A DNA stretch of 64,000 bases from Ophiodon elongatus. Its lineage: Eukaryota > Chordata > Actinopteri > Perciformes > Hexagrammidae. The stretch is from the NCBI GenBank assembly GCA_016806645.1, contig JACSYO010001864.1, forward strand, positions 512,501-576,500, given 5' to 3'. Shown in pieces: positions 22,283-37,000 of the stretch. Within the stretch, counting starts at the first letter, position 1. Every line of letters begins with the position of its first letter. The translations under genes were made by a program, and so were the position numbers. The notes beneath the pieces are model-generated. The model was not told the DNA's origin, made no database searches, and saw nothing but the letters and a program-made list of their open reading frames with translations.

Positions 22283-25200
22283 CCCTAATAGCCAATCCTT
22301 TCTTCTCTATCTACACTTAATGTAGAGCAAATATATTTTCAGTGGGCTGAATGAACACTGTCTGCGAAAAAAAGTGAAGATACTGTGTTTACACTGATGT
22401 TGGACACTGCTGTTGCTATGGTTCACTATGGACTGAAACCATAACACCCCATAAGGGAAACTATATAGTTGTGGCATATGTTTGTTTCATTATCTTTAAC
22501 GCAACTGAAATGTTAGTCGATTTATAGATTTGTTGATGGACAGAAAATTAATCGCAATCATTTTTTATAATCGATCATTTGGATAATTGAGATATTATTT
22601 AATGTCTAATATTTTTTTAAGCCATTCAGCACCAGTACCCAGCATCTTTTCTACTGCACGTCTTTACCTCCGTGTCATCTGGCAACGTGTGGCTGGTCAC
22701 CAGCTGCACTCGCCCACTTTCATGTCCATTAGTTCCACACAGATGCATTGAGATTCAATACAGCGCACTGCGCACTGTTTACTTCAAGGCCTGACGCAAC
22801 AGAATGTCAGTGAATCTACACTTGCTGGAGATTATCTTGCATTATGGTAATTATGTTGAAATACCTTTTTTAACTTTGCATCATTCAATCTGAAGCCAAT
22901 CGATCCAGTGCATGTCCATGGCCAAAGTGTAAAACCTCCTACATATTTCAGATAGGAGGTTCTTCGGATGGCTCTTCGGCCATCGATATGTGAAAAGTAA
23001 CTAAGTGAAACTACTGGAGTACATTCTTGTCACTGACGATTAACAGTACTTTTAAAAGTATATATTTGTTCTCATCATAAATACAATACATTACTGATAC
23101 ACTGACGCCCCTATTTTTCTGTTTTGAATTATGTAAAAGAATGTTTTTGGTCTATTTAGTCTTGATGATTTGACCTGTGCTCACTCATTTACCACCAATG
23201 AAAGGGCATTGCATGGTCTGCCCCATTGGAGGAAACATGGGTCACAAGTTGCCTCATAACAACACATATAACTTTATATATTTACACCATTTTAAGATGG
23301 TGAGGATGACTTTCCTCATTGGGGCCCAGGCACTGTGGTTTCTTGCACGGTGTCATACTTTATAAAAGTATCTTTTCATTATTCTATTTTTTTTGTCAAA
23401 CTATTCCCAGGGCCAATAATTAACGTTCACTCTGAAGTTGATAACGTGTTTGGTATAGTTCATAACTATACATCAGCTTTCAAGACTATCCATACTGTAT
23501 TTATATTTGTATTTAAAGGTAAGTACCATAAAACCAACCTCAAAACTGCACTTAAGTAATTATGTAAATGTTCTCAGTTAGATCCTACCACTGGCCTTAA
23601 TATTTAATGGCCATGTTAATCAATCAACAACATACTATGTTATTTCCCTTATTCAGGCAAACTTTTGTCTCAGGATCTTTCAATATCACAGCCTGTTTCG
23701 GGAAACTCTTCCAGTCAGTAGTAAACATTTATAGATGTGACAAGTTTAATGTTTAATGAGAGGAGTTGGCTTTCCAGTAGTAACAGCAGAGCATTGTTTC
23801 TTAAAAAATCAGTACACAGGAATGTTCCTAATATTTGCTGCTCTTTTATTGTTTTTCTTGAATCTTGAATTAGTTTTGTCCTAAATTCTTTTGTTTTTTC
23901 ATTCAGGACCTCCCAAGCATGTTTGTTGTGCAGCTATTCTTTTTATTTGATCTTTAAAAACAGGACATTGTTTATTAACTTGGTAGAAAGCAATTTAACA
24001 TTTCCCCCGACAAAGGATGTGCCTTATTATTCTCTCCTTGTTTGTTTGTTGAAAAAATACACTTGATATGCTCTGCTGTATTCTCTTTCTTAAACTGTTT
24101 ACACTTTAAGTCAGAGCCAAGACACAAAGCACAGTATGCAACGCTAAACTCAGCTGCACAGCTACACTGTGGGCCACATCAATAAAAGCCGTTGGGGTTA
24201 AAAAAAATACATTTACTTACTCAAATCCAATAAAGTAGTTGACTGCTTTTGTTTGAGAGGCATCCAAGAAAAAACGGATAGGAGGAAGGAAGTGTTTAGA
24301 TGTTTTTTGCAGCTTATAAAGATGGTGTGAGAGAGAGTCCATACATCGTCTAAAACATGTATCCTGTTCAGGGTCACGGGGCATGGAGCCCATCTCAGCA
24401 TACACACAGAAAATGAATCATAAAGATGAAAAGGCATGCTTAATAATTTACTAATTAGCTTTTCCTGTATGTCCACTTGAAAGATAAAAGTTTGCAAAGC
24501 AAAGACACACAATTAAATTGGATGAGTCATAAGCCAGCCAGGAGCAGATTGAGCTTGTTGTCTTTGATCATATTGAACATTTCTGTCGTCCCTTTTAATT
24601 CCTGCAGCCAAGTTGAGCTCTTTCATTTCAACGCAGTCAGACAAGAGCATTAATGTGCAAGCTGGTTTTGCTCCGGCCTCTTTTTCATATGGGAGTCTTG
24701 CAATTTTAATGGTGGGGAAAGTCTGGGAACTGACCGCAAAGACGTGCTGATACACCGCTGAATCATCTGCTTGTTGCCACAGACCTGACAGCTTTCCGTT
24801 AGCCGTCATGAATTGGCCATTTTTTCTGTCTGCAAAAGAGCAAACCAGACAAAGCCTACTCTGATGTGAATTCCATTTGAAAGGCTTACCGACACACCAA
24901 AAACATAATCGCAATTTTATGCACTGCTGTGTCCCTCATGTCACCAAAGCTTTGGTCTGCTGCACGTCTTCACCCTATAATATATCACCGCACTGCATGC
25001 CTTTGTCCTGCTATAATTGTGTATCACCAGGGCTCAATTCCAGCACCCTCTTATACCCCAGGTGCTCCGCATGACAAGCTCTGACAAGTAATTCATAGTT
25101 TGCTGAGTAGTGCTATGAATTTCTTTACAGCAATCTCTCCTCAGGGATGTGGCATAATGTAAGCCCTCCTGTTTTGTTGCGCTTGTAGAATACTTATTGT

Positions 25201-28200
25201 GACCGAAGGTGGCCTGGCGCAGCTACAGTTTGTTTATATATATGTCCAGGCGGAGCCAGGAGTAGGTTGTGGCAGTATTTGGATAGCAAATTCCCACTGA
25301 ATTACTGCAGCAGCAGATGTGCATGACAAAGAATGAACCATATGGTGGACATAATGAGGCTTGTTTGCACATTTCACACAGAGAAGAGCATAGCAATCTG
25401 CTAAATTTGGCAATGTATGCTATTGCATGGGCTGAACTACAGCCTTTCTTGTTACAATACATTATTCTCGCAACACGACTACCGGTAATGTTATCTCGGT
25501 GCTCTGTGCCCTGCATAAATGTTGTGCTTATTGTCACATTGCCACAGATTACAGTGCTGCTCTAATGTCCACTATAGTCAAGAGAAAGCCACACAGCTGA
25601 GACAAAGCCAAGGTAGCCAGACATTTAACGCACTTTATATCACTTTTATTTCTTAATTTCCCTCTGTTTTAATAAAAAACAAAGCAGTATCTTATCTATT
25701 CCTGTCTTGTTTTACCTTTATTCCTTTCACAAGTGATTATTTTCACTTTCAATGTAGTAGTTGGATCCATATGCAAATATGTTCTTATAACAGCTTAAGT
25801 AAAACCATGCCACCAAGTTTTCTAATTGTATTGCGGTCAAGGATGACCGTGTGGAATGCAAAAGCATCATAATCAATACATAAGGAACAGAGCTATTCAT
25901 GAATTAAGAGATGCACTAACCTCACTTTCACACTGAAACAACTTAAACACTGGCATTTCGCTGTTAATTTGGCTCTAAATGAAGCTTTGATTCCCTTTCT
26001 TTTTTCATCTTTTTTATTTTTAATGGCTTTCCACAGCATATTATATAAAAGTGAGTTTTCTGAAGTTTCACTGAAGTTACACAGTGACTTTGAGTTCACG
26101 CCGCCACCCCTCTGAAGACACCCGGTATCTTCAAAAAAGAGAAAACAAGTGTGGGAGGAACAGTTGGATCCCATGCTGCCTTTTTCATTCTATAACATCC
26201 TGACCCACTTTCCAGAGTATATGAGCTGTAATCTGATTATAGAAGCCAGCACAGGTATTAGCGCTGCAGCATTTTCTAAAAAGAGTGACTGTGAACCTCT
26301 GAAATTTGTCTTAGCTAAGATAGTGGAAATCTAAAGCCGGAGGCCATGTTATCTTTTAACGAATGCAGCAAGTGTATCATAATCAAAACACTACTATTAT
26401 TATAGAAGACTGTGTAAGACCTGAGGGGTTTAATTACATATTCATCACAGCAGTTTAAAATCACTATTACTGATATCTTGATGGTTATAAGATGTCACTG
26501 ATCACATCACTCTCAATGCTGCACTTATTAATACAATGGCACTTTTTAATGCTCTCCAAGTAAGACTGAAAGAAGAGCAACAGTGCCCCCTAGTTTAATG
26601 TATGAGAGCGATCCTCTTCACTGTCCGAGCTCTGAAGGAACATTCGCCCTAATTGACAAGGCATATAATTAGGTTGATTGACATAATGAGTGATTGGTCT
26701 GTCTTTCCCTGCTGTGTCAGTGCAGAGCAGATCACATCAACATAATGCTATCAGGAACACATCAGGAGTGACCTTCCCTGATATGTCTTGGTTGATCAAA
26801 TATTTGTTGGAAGAGTTGTACATTAATAAAAAAATACTTTATTTATACAGACACATCCTAATTAGACGGAGGTCAGCTCTTCCCAGTGTTGCTAATTCCT
26901 CAGGAGACACCGTGCAAATGATATCCTCTAACTTCCTGTGCTCGGTTAGAGCTAGAGCAGGTCCTCTGTCTCATTCAGGTTTCAGCATGCACACCGTGTA
27001 GGCCTCCTGGGTCTCAGTCCATTTTCAGCTGTTAGTGACTCTCAGGCAAAATAGAATGCTTAATGTGCGTCCTGGAGACCTCCAAAACAAATCCACACTA
27101 ATCTGTTAATGCATAAGGAAAAGCGATTTAAATTCAGTTGCTTACGAAGAAGGAGTCTTGATTGAGAGGTTAGTGAGTTGTCTCTCCTATGATTTGCTCA
27201 CTGAACAGAAGCAGAAACAAGAGCACATCATTAAAACCCCTTCACCAAGCTGACCTGTGCTGAATAGATCCACAGTGGTAATTTGAGGTGTAATGCTGTG
27301 TGCCGTGAGCTTTGATTATGGAAGGCTAAAAGGTGGTATGCAAGAATGCTTGTTGGAGAATAGCAATCGGCAACATAAAGGAATGCTTCTTTTTGTTCCC
27401 TAGTTGTTCGACTAGAAACACAAGCTTTGAACTTTGATTTGTATTCTCTTCAGCGCTTGTGCCCTTTTTAATCTTTTTGTTTTTCCCCTGATTCTCACTG
27501 TCCTCTTTCGCAGAGATGTGCCTCGACTTAAATGCCATCTTCAGATCTGCAGGCTCGGGGACACGACCACACCCCGGGAGAGCTTTGTGTCTAAATACAG
27601 AAGCGTGGGTTGGTAAAGTTGAGGTGAGGTCCTGGTCAGGGGAGTCATAGTGAGGTTGATGGTGATGTTAGTAAACAAGGTGGAGGCAGATGCTGCTTAG
27701 GCAATAGTGTGAAAGAAATTTGAACAGTTCAATCCAAGGCCTTTTCCATATATTGCCCCCAAAGCGACTGTATCTAATCTCATGCCCTTGTCTCTGTGAT
27801 TCAGTCCCTGGATTGTCATTCAGATGTGCAGAAGTAAAATCCTGGACACAAGGCAGCTGCAACAGACAATGCACATGAAGAATAACAGCAAAACAGAAAG
27901 ACACCGAACAGCAGACAAACACAAGATGACGGCAATTACAGTGTTGCTTGGCCAAAGGAAAAATCGATATGGCTGGTTTTGACTGACAGGATTATCCTGT
28001 GCTGCCACTGAAACGGAGAGACAAGAATTTTTGGAGTGATTAGTGAAACTTCTGTGGGTTTGTGCAAATCTGTCACGCATTCTTGTCAATCAACATGAAC
28101 AATTTTCTTCTGCAGCTAAATGAAAAGAAAATGAAAAGAAATAACCAACCTAGTGAACCTAGTGAAGCTCTAAAGCCTAGTGGTAATTGTTTACTAGGGG

Positions 28201-29622
28201 TTTAATTAATTAATTAATAAATTGTAGGTGTTTTTATTGGACCAGCTGACTAATCTTTCTCCTGTGATAGCCTCATATATTTAGGTCTGAATGTGTATCC
28301 TCATGAAACCTTTTATGTTGTTCTATACTTGGAAGGCCATTTACCAGCTGCTTATCTTCATTACTCAGGTTGTTTTCAGGTCAGTGCGTGGTGTCAAACA
28401 AGGCTGAGATTGTTTACCGTTGGTTTCCAGAACCACGTTGCCTAGTGTAATAGCAAATTCATTAAAAGCCATAATTTCTGCAGAATGGGGCAGCTTTGTG
28501 GTGAGTACATGTAAAACCCCATGATGGATTCCGTCACTGTCAGCTGTTCATTTCAGATAAATGTAATACTGCACAAATATGTTATGTATGAAGCAACAGT
28601 CACTTAAATGTGGTGCACCTTAGATATTTACACAGAGGTGGTAAGAAATTAAGATTTTAGTAAACTAGATAGCGCTTGCCAAAATATTCACTATTCATTT
28701 TATTAATTTTGTTTCGTTTTTTATTCCCCTTTTTTTAAGCATATTGATTATATTTATATAGTTGAAAATGTTTTGGGAATAAAACCCATGGAAGTTTGGA
28801 GGTGTGCAGGTGAACATGGGCATCTCTTTGTTTATATTACTGGCGAAGACAGTTGGTTCATACGATTGTAAGCCATGTGCATAAAAACTGATGAGCTGAC
28901 TGATTTACACCTTTTACTGTGAAATCTAGCTTATATAGAGTTTGACACATTAATAGTGTGTCTTTCAGTAAATAAATTGAATTTACGTGTTTGGTGTGCT
29001 CGGATTACCCTGTGATTGTGATTTGTTGGATGATAATAATAATGCATGAAATAGACAGAGTATCGCTTATTGCTAAATATTACTGAAAAGCAACACAATC
29101 CTTGCAAAGTGACAAAGTTTGGACATTTTTGCAGTTAAACCTCAACTTTACGGTAATCTAACAAGTTGGATTTCTAACCCCATATTGTGTAGAGAACACA
29201 GGGTCATCCTGTCAGATCAACACTAATCAACTGAGCCTTAAATGCGCCATGGACCTTAAGTAAGATAATCAAGTGTTGGTGGAAAGAAGCCGACCTCCTG
29301 GTAGGCTGGACCCATGACTAATAAATACATGCATAATCTGGACAGGGCAGAGGACTCTGTGTGACTCTTTAGGACCCAGCTATTTGTGTTTTGCTCTAGG
29401 GTGTGAAATTACATGGAAAGACCATGTTTGTCCACAATAATCAGCACAGGTAGCTGGGGGTTGAGAGGCAACAGGGATGTTCACAACCACAAATAAAAAA
29501 AGTAATTGTTTGTTGTGTCAATGCTTGTTGAGCATGCACATATCAGGCAAATAATATGAACAGACATGTATACTTACAGTCATCATCTAAGCTGAGGGTC
29601 TTCTACTGGCAGGCTCAAAATA
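19942..29622. other. Intergenic DNA, no gene recognised
   Basis: About 9.7 kb of AT-rich sequence. It holds short GT tracts (about 21412-21438), a CA microsatellite at 22245-22282 and a short repeat fragment (catgtatcctgttcagggtc, about 24355-24400) of a type common in fish. All open frames are under 135 codons and lack recognisable domains. Confidence 0.65.
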
Positions 29623-31009
29623 CAGTGGATATAAAAAGTCTACACACCCCTGTTAAAATTCCAGGTTTTTGTGATGTAAAAAAATGAGACAAAGAAAAAT
29701 CATCCCCGAACTTTTCCCACCTTTAATGTGACCTATAACGTGAATAATTCAATTGAAAAACAAACTGAATCTTTTAGGGGGAAAAATAAAACTTACAATA
29801 ACCTGGTTGCATAAGTGTGTACACCCTCTTATTACTGGGGATGTGACTGTGTTTAGAATTAACCAATCACATTCAAACTCATGTTAAATAGTAGTCAGTA
29901 CACATCTGCCATCATTTAAAGTGACTCTGATTAATACCACATAAAGTTTGGCTGTTCTTGTAGGATTTTCCTGACATTTTCTTAGTTGCATCGTACAGCA
30001 AAAGTCATGCATCGAGCTTCCAAAGCATCAGAGGGATCTCATTGTTGAAAGGTATCAGTCGGGAGAAGGGTACAGAATAATTTCCAAGGCATTAGATATA
30101 CCATGGAACACAGTGAAGACAGTCATCATCAAGTGGAGAAAAATATGGCACAAACAGTGACATTACCAAGAACTGGACGTCCCTCCAAAATTTATGGAAA
30201 GTCGAGAAGAAACCTGGTCAGGGAGGCTTCCAAGAGGCCTACAGCAACATTAAAGGAGCTGCAGGAATTTCTGGCAAGTACTGGCTGTGTACTACATGTG
30301 ACAACAATCTCCCGTATTCTTCATATGTTTGGGCTATGGGTAGGGTGGAAAGACGGAAGCCTTTTCTCACGAAGAAAAACATCCAAGAACGGCAAAACTT
30401 TGCAAAAACATACATGAAGCAAAAGCATGCAGGAAAATGTGTTATGGTCCGATGAAACCAAGGTTGTATGTTTGGCGCAAAAACAACACTGCACATCACC
30501 CAAAGAACACCATACCCACAGTGAAGCATGGTGGTGGCAGCATCGTGCTTTGGGGCTGTTTTTCTTCAGCTGGAACTGGGGCCTTAGTCAAGGGGGAGGT
30601 GAATTATGAACAGTTCCAAATACCAGTCAATTTTGGCACAAAACCTTCAGGCTTGCGTTAGAAAGCTGAAGATGAAGAGGAATTTCACCTTTCAGCATGA
30701 CCATGACCCAAAGCATACATCCAAATCAACAAAAGCAGAAGAAGATTAAAGTTTTGGAATGGCCCAGCCAGAGCCCAGACCTGAATCCAATCAAACATCT
30801 GTGGGATGATCTGAAGAGGGCTGTGCACAGGAGATGCCCTCGCAAACGGAGTGCTTTTGCAAAGAAGAGTGGGCAAATATTGTCAAGTCATGATGTGCCA
30901 TGCTAATAGACTCCTACACAAAAAGACTGAGTGCTGTAATAAAATCAAAAGGCGCTTCAACAAAGTATTAGTTTAAGGGTGTGCATATTTATGCAACCAG
31001 GTTATTGTA
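29623..31009 (+). mobile_element. Tc1-like DNA transposon, right end truncated
   Basis: The left end is TA|CAGTGGATATAAAAAGTCTA and runs as an inverted repeat to about 29825. On the right only the inner part survives (agggtgtgcatatttatgcaaccaggttattgta); it matches the inner left repeat in reverse and stops at about 31009. The outer ~170 bp of the right repeat are missing. It belongs to a different Tc1 family from the element at 9418, since the termini and transposase text differ. Confidence 0.9.
30005..30955 (+). pseudogene. Tc1-like transposase relic
   Basis: Fragments in shifting frames read KHQRDLIVERYQSGEGYRIISKALDI (HTH region), TGRPSKI, PTATLKELQEFLASTG, GGGSIVLWGCFSSAGTGALV, HDPKHTSK and SPDLNPIKHLWDDLKRAVHRR. 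The terminal catalytic Glu of NPIE is Lys here. Frameshifts separate about three open pieces (30103-30417, 30437-30661, 30697-30906). Inactive. Confidence 0.88.
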
Positions 31010-34000
31010 TTTCAAACTAGTGCTTTACTTATTTGTGTTGCACCATTAAAACTTGGGAAATATCTTAGACTTCAGAAATGTGTAAATCAGTTGCTGTGAA
31101 ACATGAAGCACAGTCCAATCAAAAACAATGAACGGTGTAAACAGGAAGTTACTGGAGCATCGTTAGCTGTAACATAGATTTCAAGTTATGTTTTAAACTT
31201 AAGCACAACAGCCAATATTTTGTAAATGTATGACTGCTTTATTTCCTATATGTGCATACATGGAGTAGGCTAAGTTGTATTTGTACAGTTCAAATGACTG
31301 GGGAAAATGTGATTACGCTAACCTAACTGACTATTTGGTAATTTAAGCTTGACATATTAACATAATGTTGGTATTTGAGGTGTGTTGTGTTTTCGGGGGA
31401 AATGCGAGTTAAAATCTTCTCAAATTGCATCATAATCAAACAACAGTTTAATCCAGTTTTGGGTCATATAGTCAACCTTTTGTACTCTTTGGTTAAAACA
31501 GTTATTCTATATTAGCAAACTAGACCTTTTCAGCCCTAATTTTGAAAACATTTGGTTAGTAATATAAGTCACTGGCAAAAGTCACAGATGTAATGTCTCT
31601 GTAAGACCCACATTAATCCAGTTTTTAAGAGTAACAACTGTTTTGAAGTGAACAACTCTCCAACTGATGTTATTTTAAATGTGTTTTTTTAACCTAATTA
31701 GAGGGAAATGTATTCATACTCTTTGAATATTTGTGTAATTTCAAAGACACGAGCTGCAAATGAGGCTATGGCAGTAAGAATGATCAATTGTGTGAAGGTT
31801 GTGAGGAAGACATTGACACAAATAGTATTTGATTGTAGATTATTTTAAACGAGGATGCCTTGCTGTTCCTCTGCTTGTTAATTAGGCAAAATATCCACTA
31901 AACTGCCCATTACCCAGCAACTTTAATAAAATCTTTAGAGCCATCAAATTCTTCATTTCTCCTCAAGGGCACATTTTCACTTAACGGAGCCAATTATCAT
32001 ATGCATGATTATCTATGTCTCCTGAAGGCCCATCTGTCTCTAGTCCGCTGATCTCTGCCTCTCTCCTCCCTGACTCTTGCCTCTGAAGTTCTGCCTCTTT
32101 TTAAACCTAATCTTTATGTATGGCTGCTGTCGTGAGCAACTGACTACATTTACAATTCTAATGTATGCAGATTGAGCTTTCATTTCCCTACTGAGTCTCC
32201 TGGTGACTCTTGAATGACTGAACGAGACCTCTGGTAAATACAGCTGAGCTGGGACAGGAGAAGCAAACACGGTGGAGTCTTTCTCATCGTATCATACGTC
32301 AGGCTAAATTTAGAGACGAGCCAGAGAAGCCGGACAATGTTCATTCTGCTTTCAAAAGAAGACACCACAGACCACATGTATCTTCTCATAGTGTTTCATA
32401 AACTGATATGTCACTATTCCTATATTGGTTATGGTATTTGACTCAAAAAAGCAGCCAGTTCAAAAAATGTTTTGGAGGTTTTAGGATGATATTACTTGAA
32501 AATATTCCACCTAAGAAAAGTTTATAGAAATAGTAATAAGTTCTGAGAAAACCCTCCGAGGCAATGCTTCAGTGAATATGTCATTAATCCAATGGCAATC
32601 AATATTGTGCTGTATAATGGAAACCAAGAAAAACAGGGAGCGAGTCAGTTCAGATGCTCAGTGTACTGTAATGATCCCTGTGTAATTGCGAAATGCCCCT
32701 GCCCAGTGCTGTTTGTTTATAACATCCATTTCATAGAATGTATACATCATATAAAGATTAAAAACATAAAATGTGAGCAGCCATAATAACATGTATCATC
32801 ACCTGTTTTTGTTTACACATGCTGATGTTATGGAGCAACTTTCTAATTTATTTGATGAGTTTCTGGTAAAATATTCACGCTCTTCTTTTAATTAAATTTG
32901 TTTTAATTTATTTTTTGGTCTCCACCAACTCTTGAGGGACATATCTGTCTCTTCAGCTGCTACATGCGCCACTATGTTCACCAGCTAGTCACTAACTGTG
33001 TCCTGCTGTTTAGTCCTGGGTACATGCAGCCCTGTCTCCTAAAAATGATGCTCCATACAGCAAAACTCCATTGTGAATTGCGTTTCGAGGGAAACCGTTT
33101 GCTTTTGATGCATCACAAATGAGTTTCAAATTAGTCTGCGGAAGTCCGCGTAGGGAAGAGGTTGAGCTTCCACCAAGGAGACTGCTGTTCGTGTCCAATG
33201 TGAACAAAGTATACATTTGTTGCCTGAACCAAGTGGAAGTTTTGTTTTATTTCAATTTCGCAGTTATTTCAAGTCAAACCCTGATGTTTTTTACTTTACC
33301 TAACTAAGTTTTTTAGCGTTTTGTTTTGTTTTGTTCATTAACCACGCGTTAGAAACAGTTTAAAACTGTGACCGTTCGGTCATGAAGAAAATGATTGCAT
33401 CGAAACATAAATGAGAGTGTAGTTTAGTTGTATAGGAACAATTTTGTTGGAGACTGAGTTGGTACGTGATGTGTACAGTGGGCTGCAACTGAAAATGCCA
33501 CTTTCACATTGTTATAAAATTGCAATGAAGTATCTAGTATTGCTACCTTTACCTAAGTAAATTATCTGAATACTTCTACTACTGATGTGTTTGCAGAGAC
33601 AAACTTTCATGGGACATTTATTTTCTCTCCCCTCTTCTGTTGTTCCACTGTCGCTTACAGAGGGCTTTCCCAGTGGAAATTACACCTCTGGCTTTATTTA
33701 TTCATTTTTCATCAATGATTTAAACTGCTTCGATACACTGAACATGTAAATCACTACAGCTGCAGTCTGCTCAATTCGTTCATCTCAAATGGCTTTATAC
33801 CTGCCTCTTTCTTTGGTACAAAAACTGAGAAAATGATTTATTGCTGCCATATGTTACTTCTAAACGTGGACTGACAGATCACTCATTCATTGGGTAATTC
33901 TGGCAACCCGTCTATCATCCTGCATCGTCAGGCAAATATACAGCCGCAGGAGAAAATCAAAACCTAATTTATTCTGCTGGCTGACAGCTGGGTCACGCAG

Positions 34001-37000
34001 CACTCTGAAGTTTTATTTATTTTTTGTGGTGGTCACAAAGAGTTCACGAAGCCTGCAGAGAAATATTTCGATGTCTCTGTGACTTTCAGTGGAGAAAATG
34101 ATGCACTTTGTAGCACAACATGAAGCCAGTGATAAATAAATAAGTGCCATCATAAGCAGCTGCAGACGAGTCACGTTTGCTTGGCAGCAGACAAACCCAA
34201 CATGCGGTTAGCTGTAAACACAACAACATCATCTACACGACAAATGGCTTTAATGGTGTTCTCCTGGAAAATAATTTCAACAAGGATTTGAACATGCTGT
34301 GGTCGTTTGATTTGAAAGTGGAGAAACAAGATGAATCGAGCATCTTTTTGTTGCTGTTTTTGATTTCCTTTGAACAAAATAACTCAATGTATTAATGGAC
34401 TGATTACACAAGGGCATCTCACAGGAGTGGGTAAATTCAAGTGATTATGTAATGACAGCAAATTTGTTTTATGAAGTCCTATCCCCAAATTGGCAGAATA
34501 GATGTGGGTGCCCTTGAGCAAGACTCCTAATATCTGGCTGCTCAAGTGGGGATTTAGTGACCAGCAGATCAGACTGTGGTTGCACTGGCCATGTTTGGAT
34601 TTTATGGAATCGACGCACTAGCTGATGGTACAGTATGTGATGCAGTAGCACCCTCCAGTGGACAATGTGGCCGTGCTTTCCTGAGCTGCTCTGTGTAAGG
34701 AGGACAAATGCCTCAAGCAGTAGTTTGATCCTTTATTTCCTGCAAAGAAATATGCATAATATGCATATACAAAATGTATTCCATCCATGTCACATTAAAA
34801 GAGTTAAATCCATTTGCCTAACATTTTATCTGTGCAGATTACAGTAGTATTACAGTTTTTCCCCACGTGGCAGTTCCAATGTGCTCTGTAGAAACTTCAG
34901 AAGAAGAAAAGGGTAAGGAACCCAACATGGGGAGTGTCTTGTTTATTGAGCATTTCAACCAGAAGAGGATGCTGCTCTCTCACTCATGAAGGGACAGAAA
35001 GAAACTGTATGTGCTGAAAGTCTTTGTCTGAAGGTAACAGAAACAAGAAGCAAAAGAGAAAATTACAGTTTGAACAGTTAATATAGTAACCCGGTTTGAC
35101 ACAATGCTTTTTTTTTTTTTTTTTAAGTACCACATTACCGTTGTATGGCACTTTAAAAGAAAAGTGGATGTAAACAATCTGGTTGCCTCCTTGTTTTTTT
35201 TTTGTCTTTCTTGTTTTCGTTTCACCATTTATTTTGAAAGCAGTTAATTTTTTGTCTTCTCTTTTTTTGGTCTACAGATGGTCAGGGCGGTGCCTAGAAA
35301 GGATTGTGGGAGGCGTTTCGATGCTTCACGTCTGTTGCAAGAGGCGATTGAGGTGAAGTGGTAGTGTGATTCTGTAAAATATGTTTAAATGTTGTAATGA
35401 GCAGGTAGAGAGGACTAGAGTGTAGATCACTATAGCTGTCTGGAGCTTTAGTGTCTGCAGTCTAGACGCTCAACATTGGGATGAACTGGTTGATTGACAT
35501 TGTGTATGTAAAGTAAATGCATTTAAGTTTGGAACTATTACACAACCATATGTTTTACCTTTATTTTGCCTTCAGGTGCATATTGATCAGTGGTTAATAC
35601 CCATTAATCTAAACAAATAAAAAAGATGTTGCAACATGTAACTAATGGAAGTCAGACACACACACAGACACACATGCAGTATATCTTACATTAATGTAAC
35701 GTACAGATGTAAGTTATATGCATATATCTGTTATTAACACAGTACACCAGTCGTCCAACATGTGTTAAATGTCAATCAAACCTCATTCTCTACCTTTTTT
35801 AACTCATCACCTGAGATTCTAGCTAATAAATCTGGAAATTGTTTGACTTTATGAGTCAAAGTGGAGTTCTCAGTTTAACCAGGAGTTTAGCTGTTTCATT
35901 TGTGGAGGAGGAGCAGGCACAGCCTGGCCTTCAGGTCCTCTGATGGAGCACCTTGTGGACCCAGCACTTGTAGAATATTACTGACACATACTGTATAACT
36001 GGCCTATCAATTCAGTTAAGACTTATTCGCAAATTGGCAACAAGTAAAGCTGGTAATTTGGTGACTCAGCTTTGAAAACATTTACAGCTGAATATGAGGG
36101 GATATCGGAAAAACAGTAAAAAGAGGATGGAATAGTGTAGTCTACTTTACAGACTTTCAACAACAGCTTATCACATTCAAATGTGTGTTCATTTTCTTAA
36201 CAGATATGTTATTCTGTTTCCTGACCAGGGACTACAGATGTAAATGAACTCTGCACTGTCCCTGTCATAGAAAATAAATACATCCAAAATAAAATACACA
36301 CCCCAGACAGTGCATAGATTCAAGGAATACCAGTTTTATAAAAGAAATATCTACTGCAGATTTTCTTTATAAATTTAACAAACGAGAAAAGTGACTGAGC
36401 GCAAAAACTTGTTTTTTCAAGTCAACTGCACTGTGTGCATTTCGTGTGTATGGAGGCTCATGTCACAAAACTGTGTGTCTGTCTGAGAGGGTTGATAAAA
36501 TGAGAGAGTGCAGTTTGGTGAATATGGCTTGTGACCGGGGTGCAGCAGCTGAACCATCACTGCGCCCATCATGCAATGCTGTGTGGTCACCAAGCTGGCG
36601 TTTAGACTGCAAAGAGCACAGGAAGCAAGTCGACTGGACTGACCCTCCCTTCATCCCTGCAAGAACCACATCATATGAAAGGAAAAAAAGAAAGAAAGAA
36701 AGAGAGAGGTCTCATCAGAAAAGGGAGGGAGGGAGGGAGAGAGAGAGAGAGGGAGAGAGAGGCTACAGAAAGCAACCTATAGTCAAATCACAGTGAGAAA
36801 TGTGGAGCGAGGGAATGAGGAAGAGACGTAGAGAGACAGGGAGGGGAGCGAGAACAGGAGAGACAACGTGGCAGGAGGTTTCGTCCGATGTAGACCTTGG
36901 ATGGGATGAGAGGACTCTGGGTTCATCTGAGGATGTGTGCTGGAAGAAAGCTCTGCATAACCATTCATAAGTGTGCTGAAACTAAACAGTCATTAACTTC

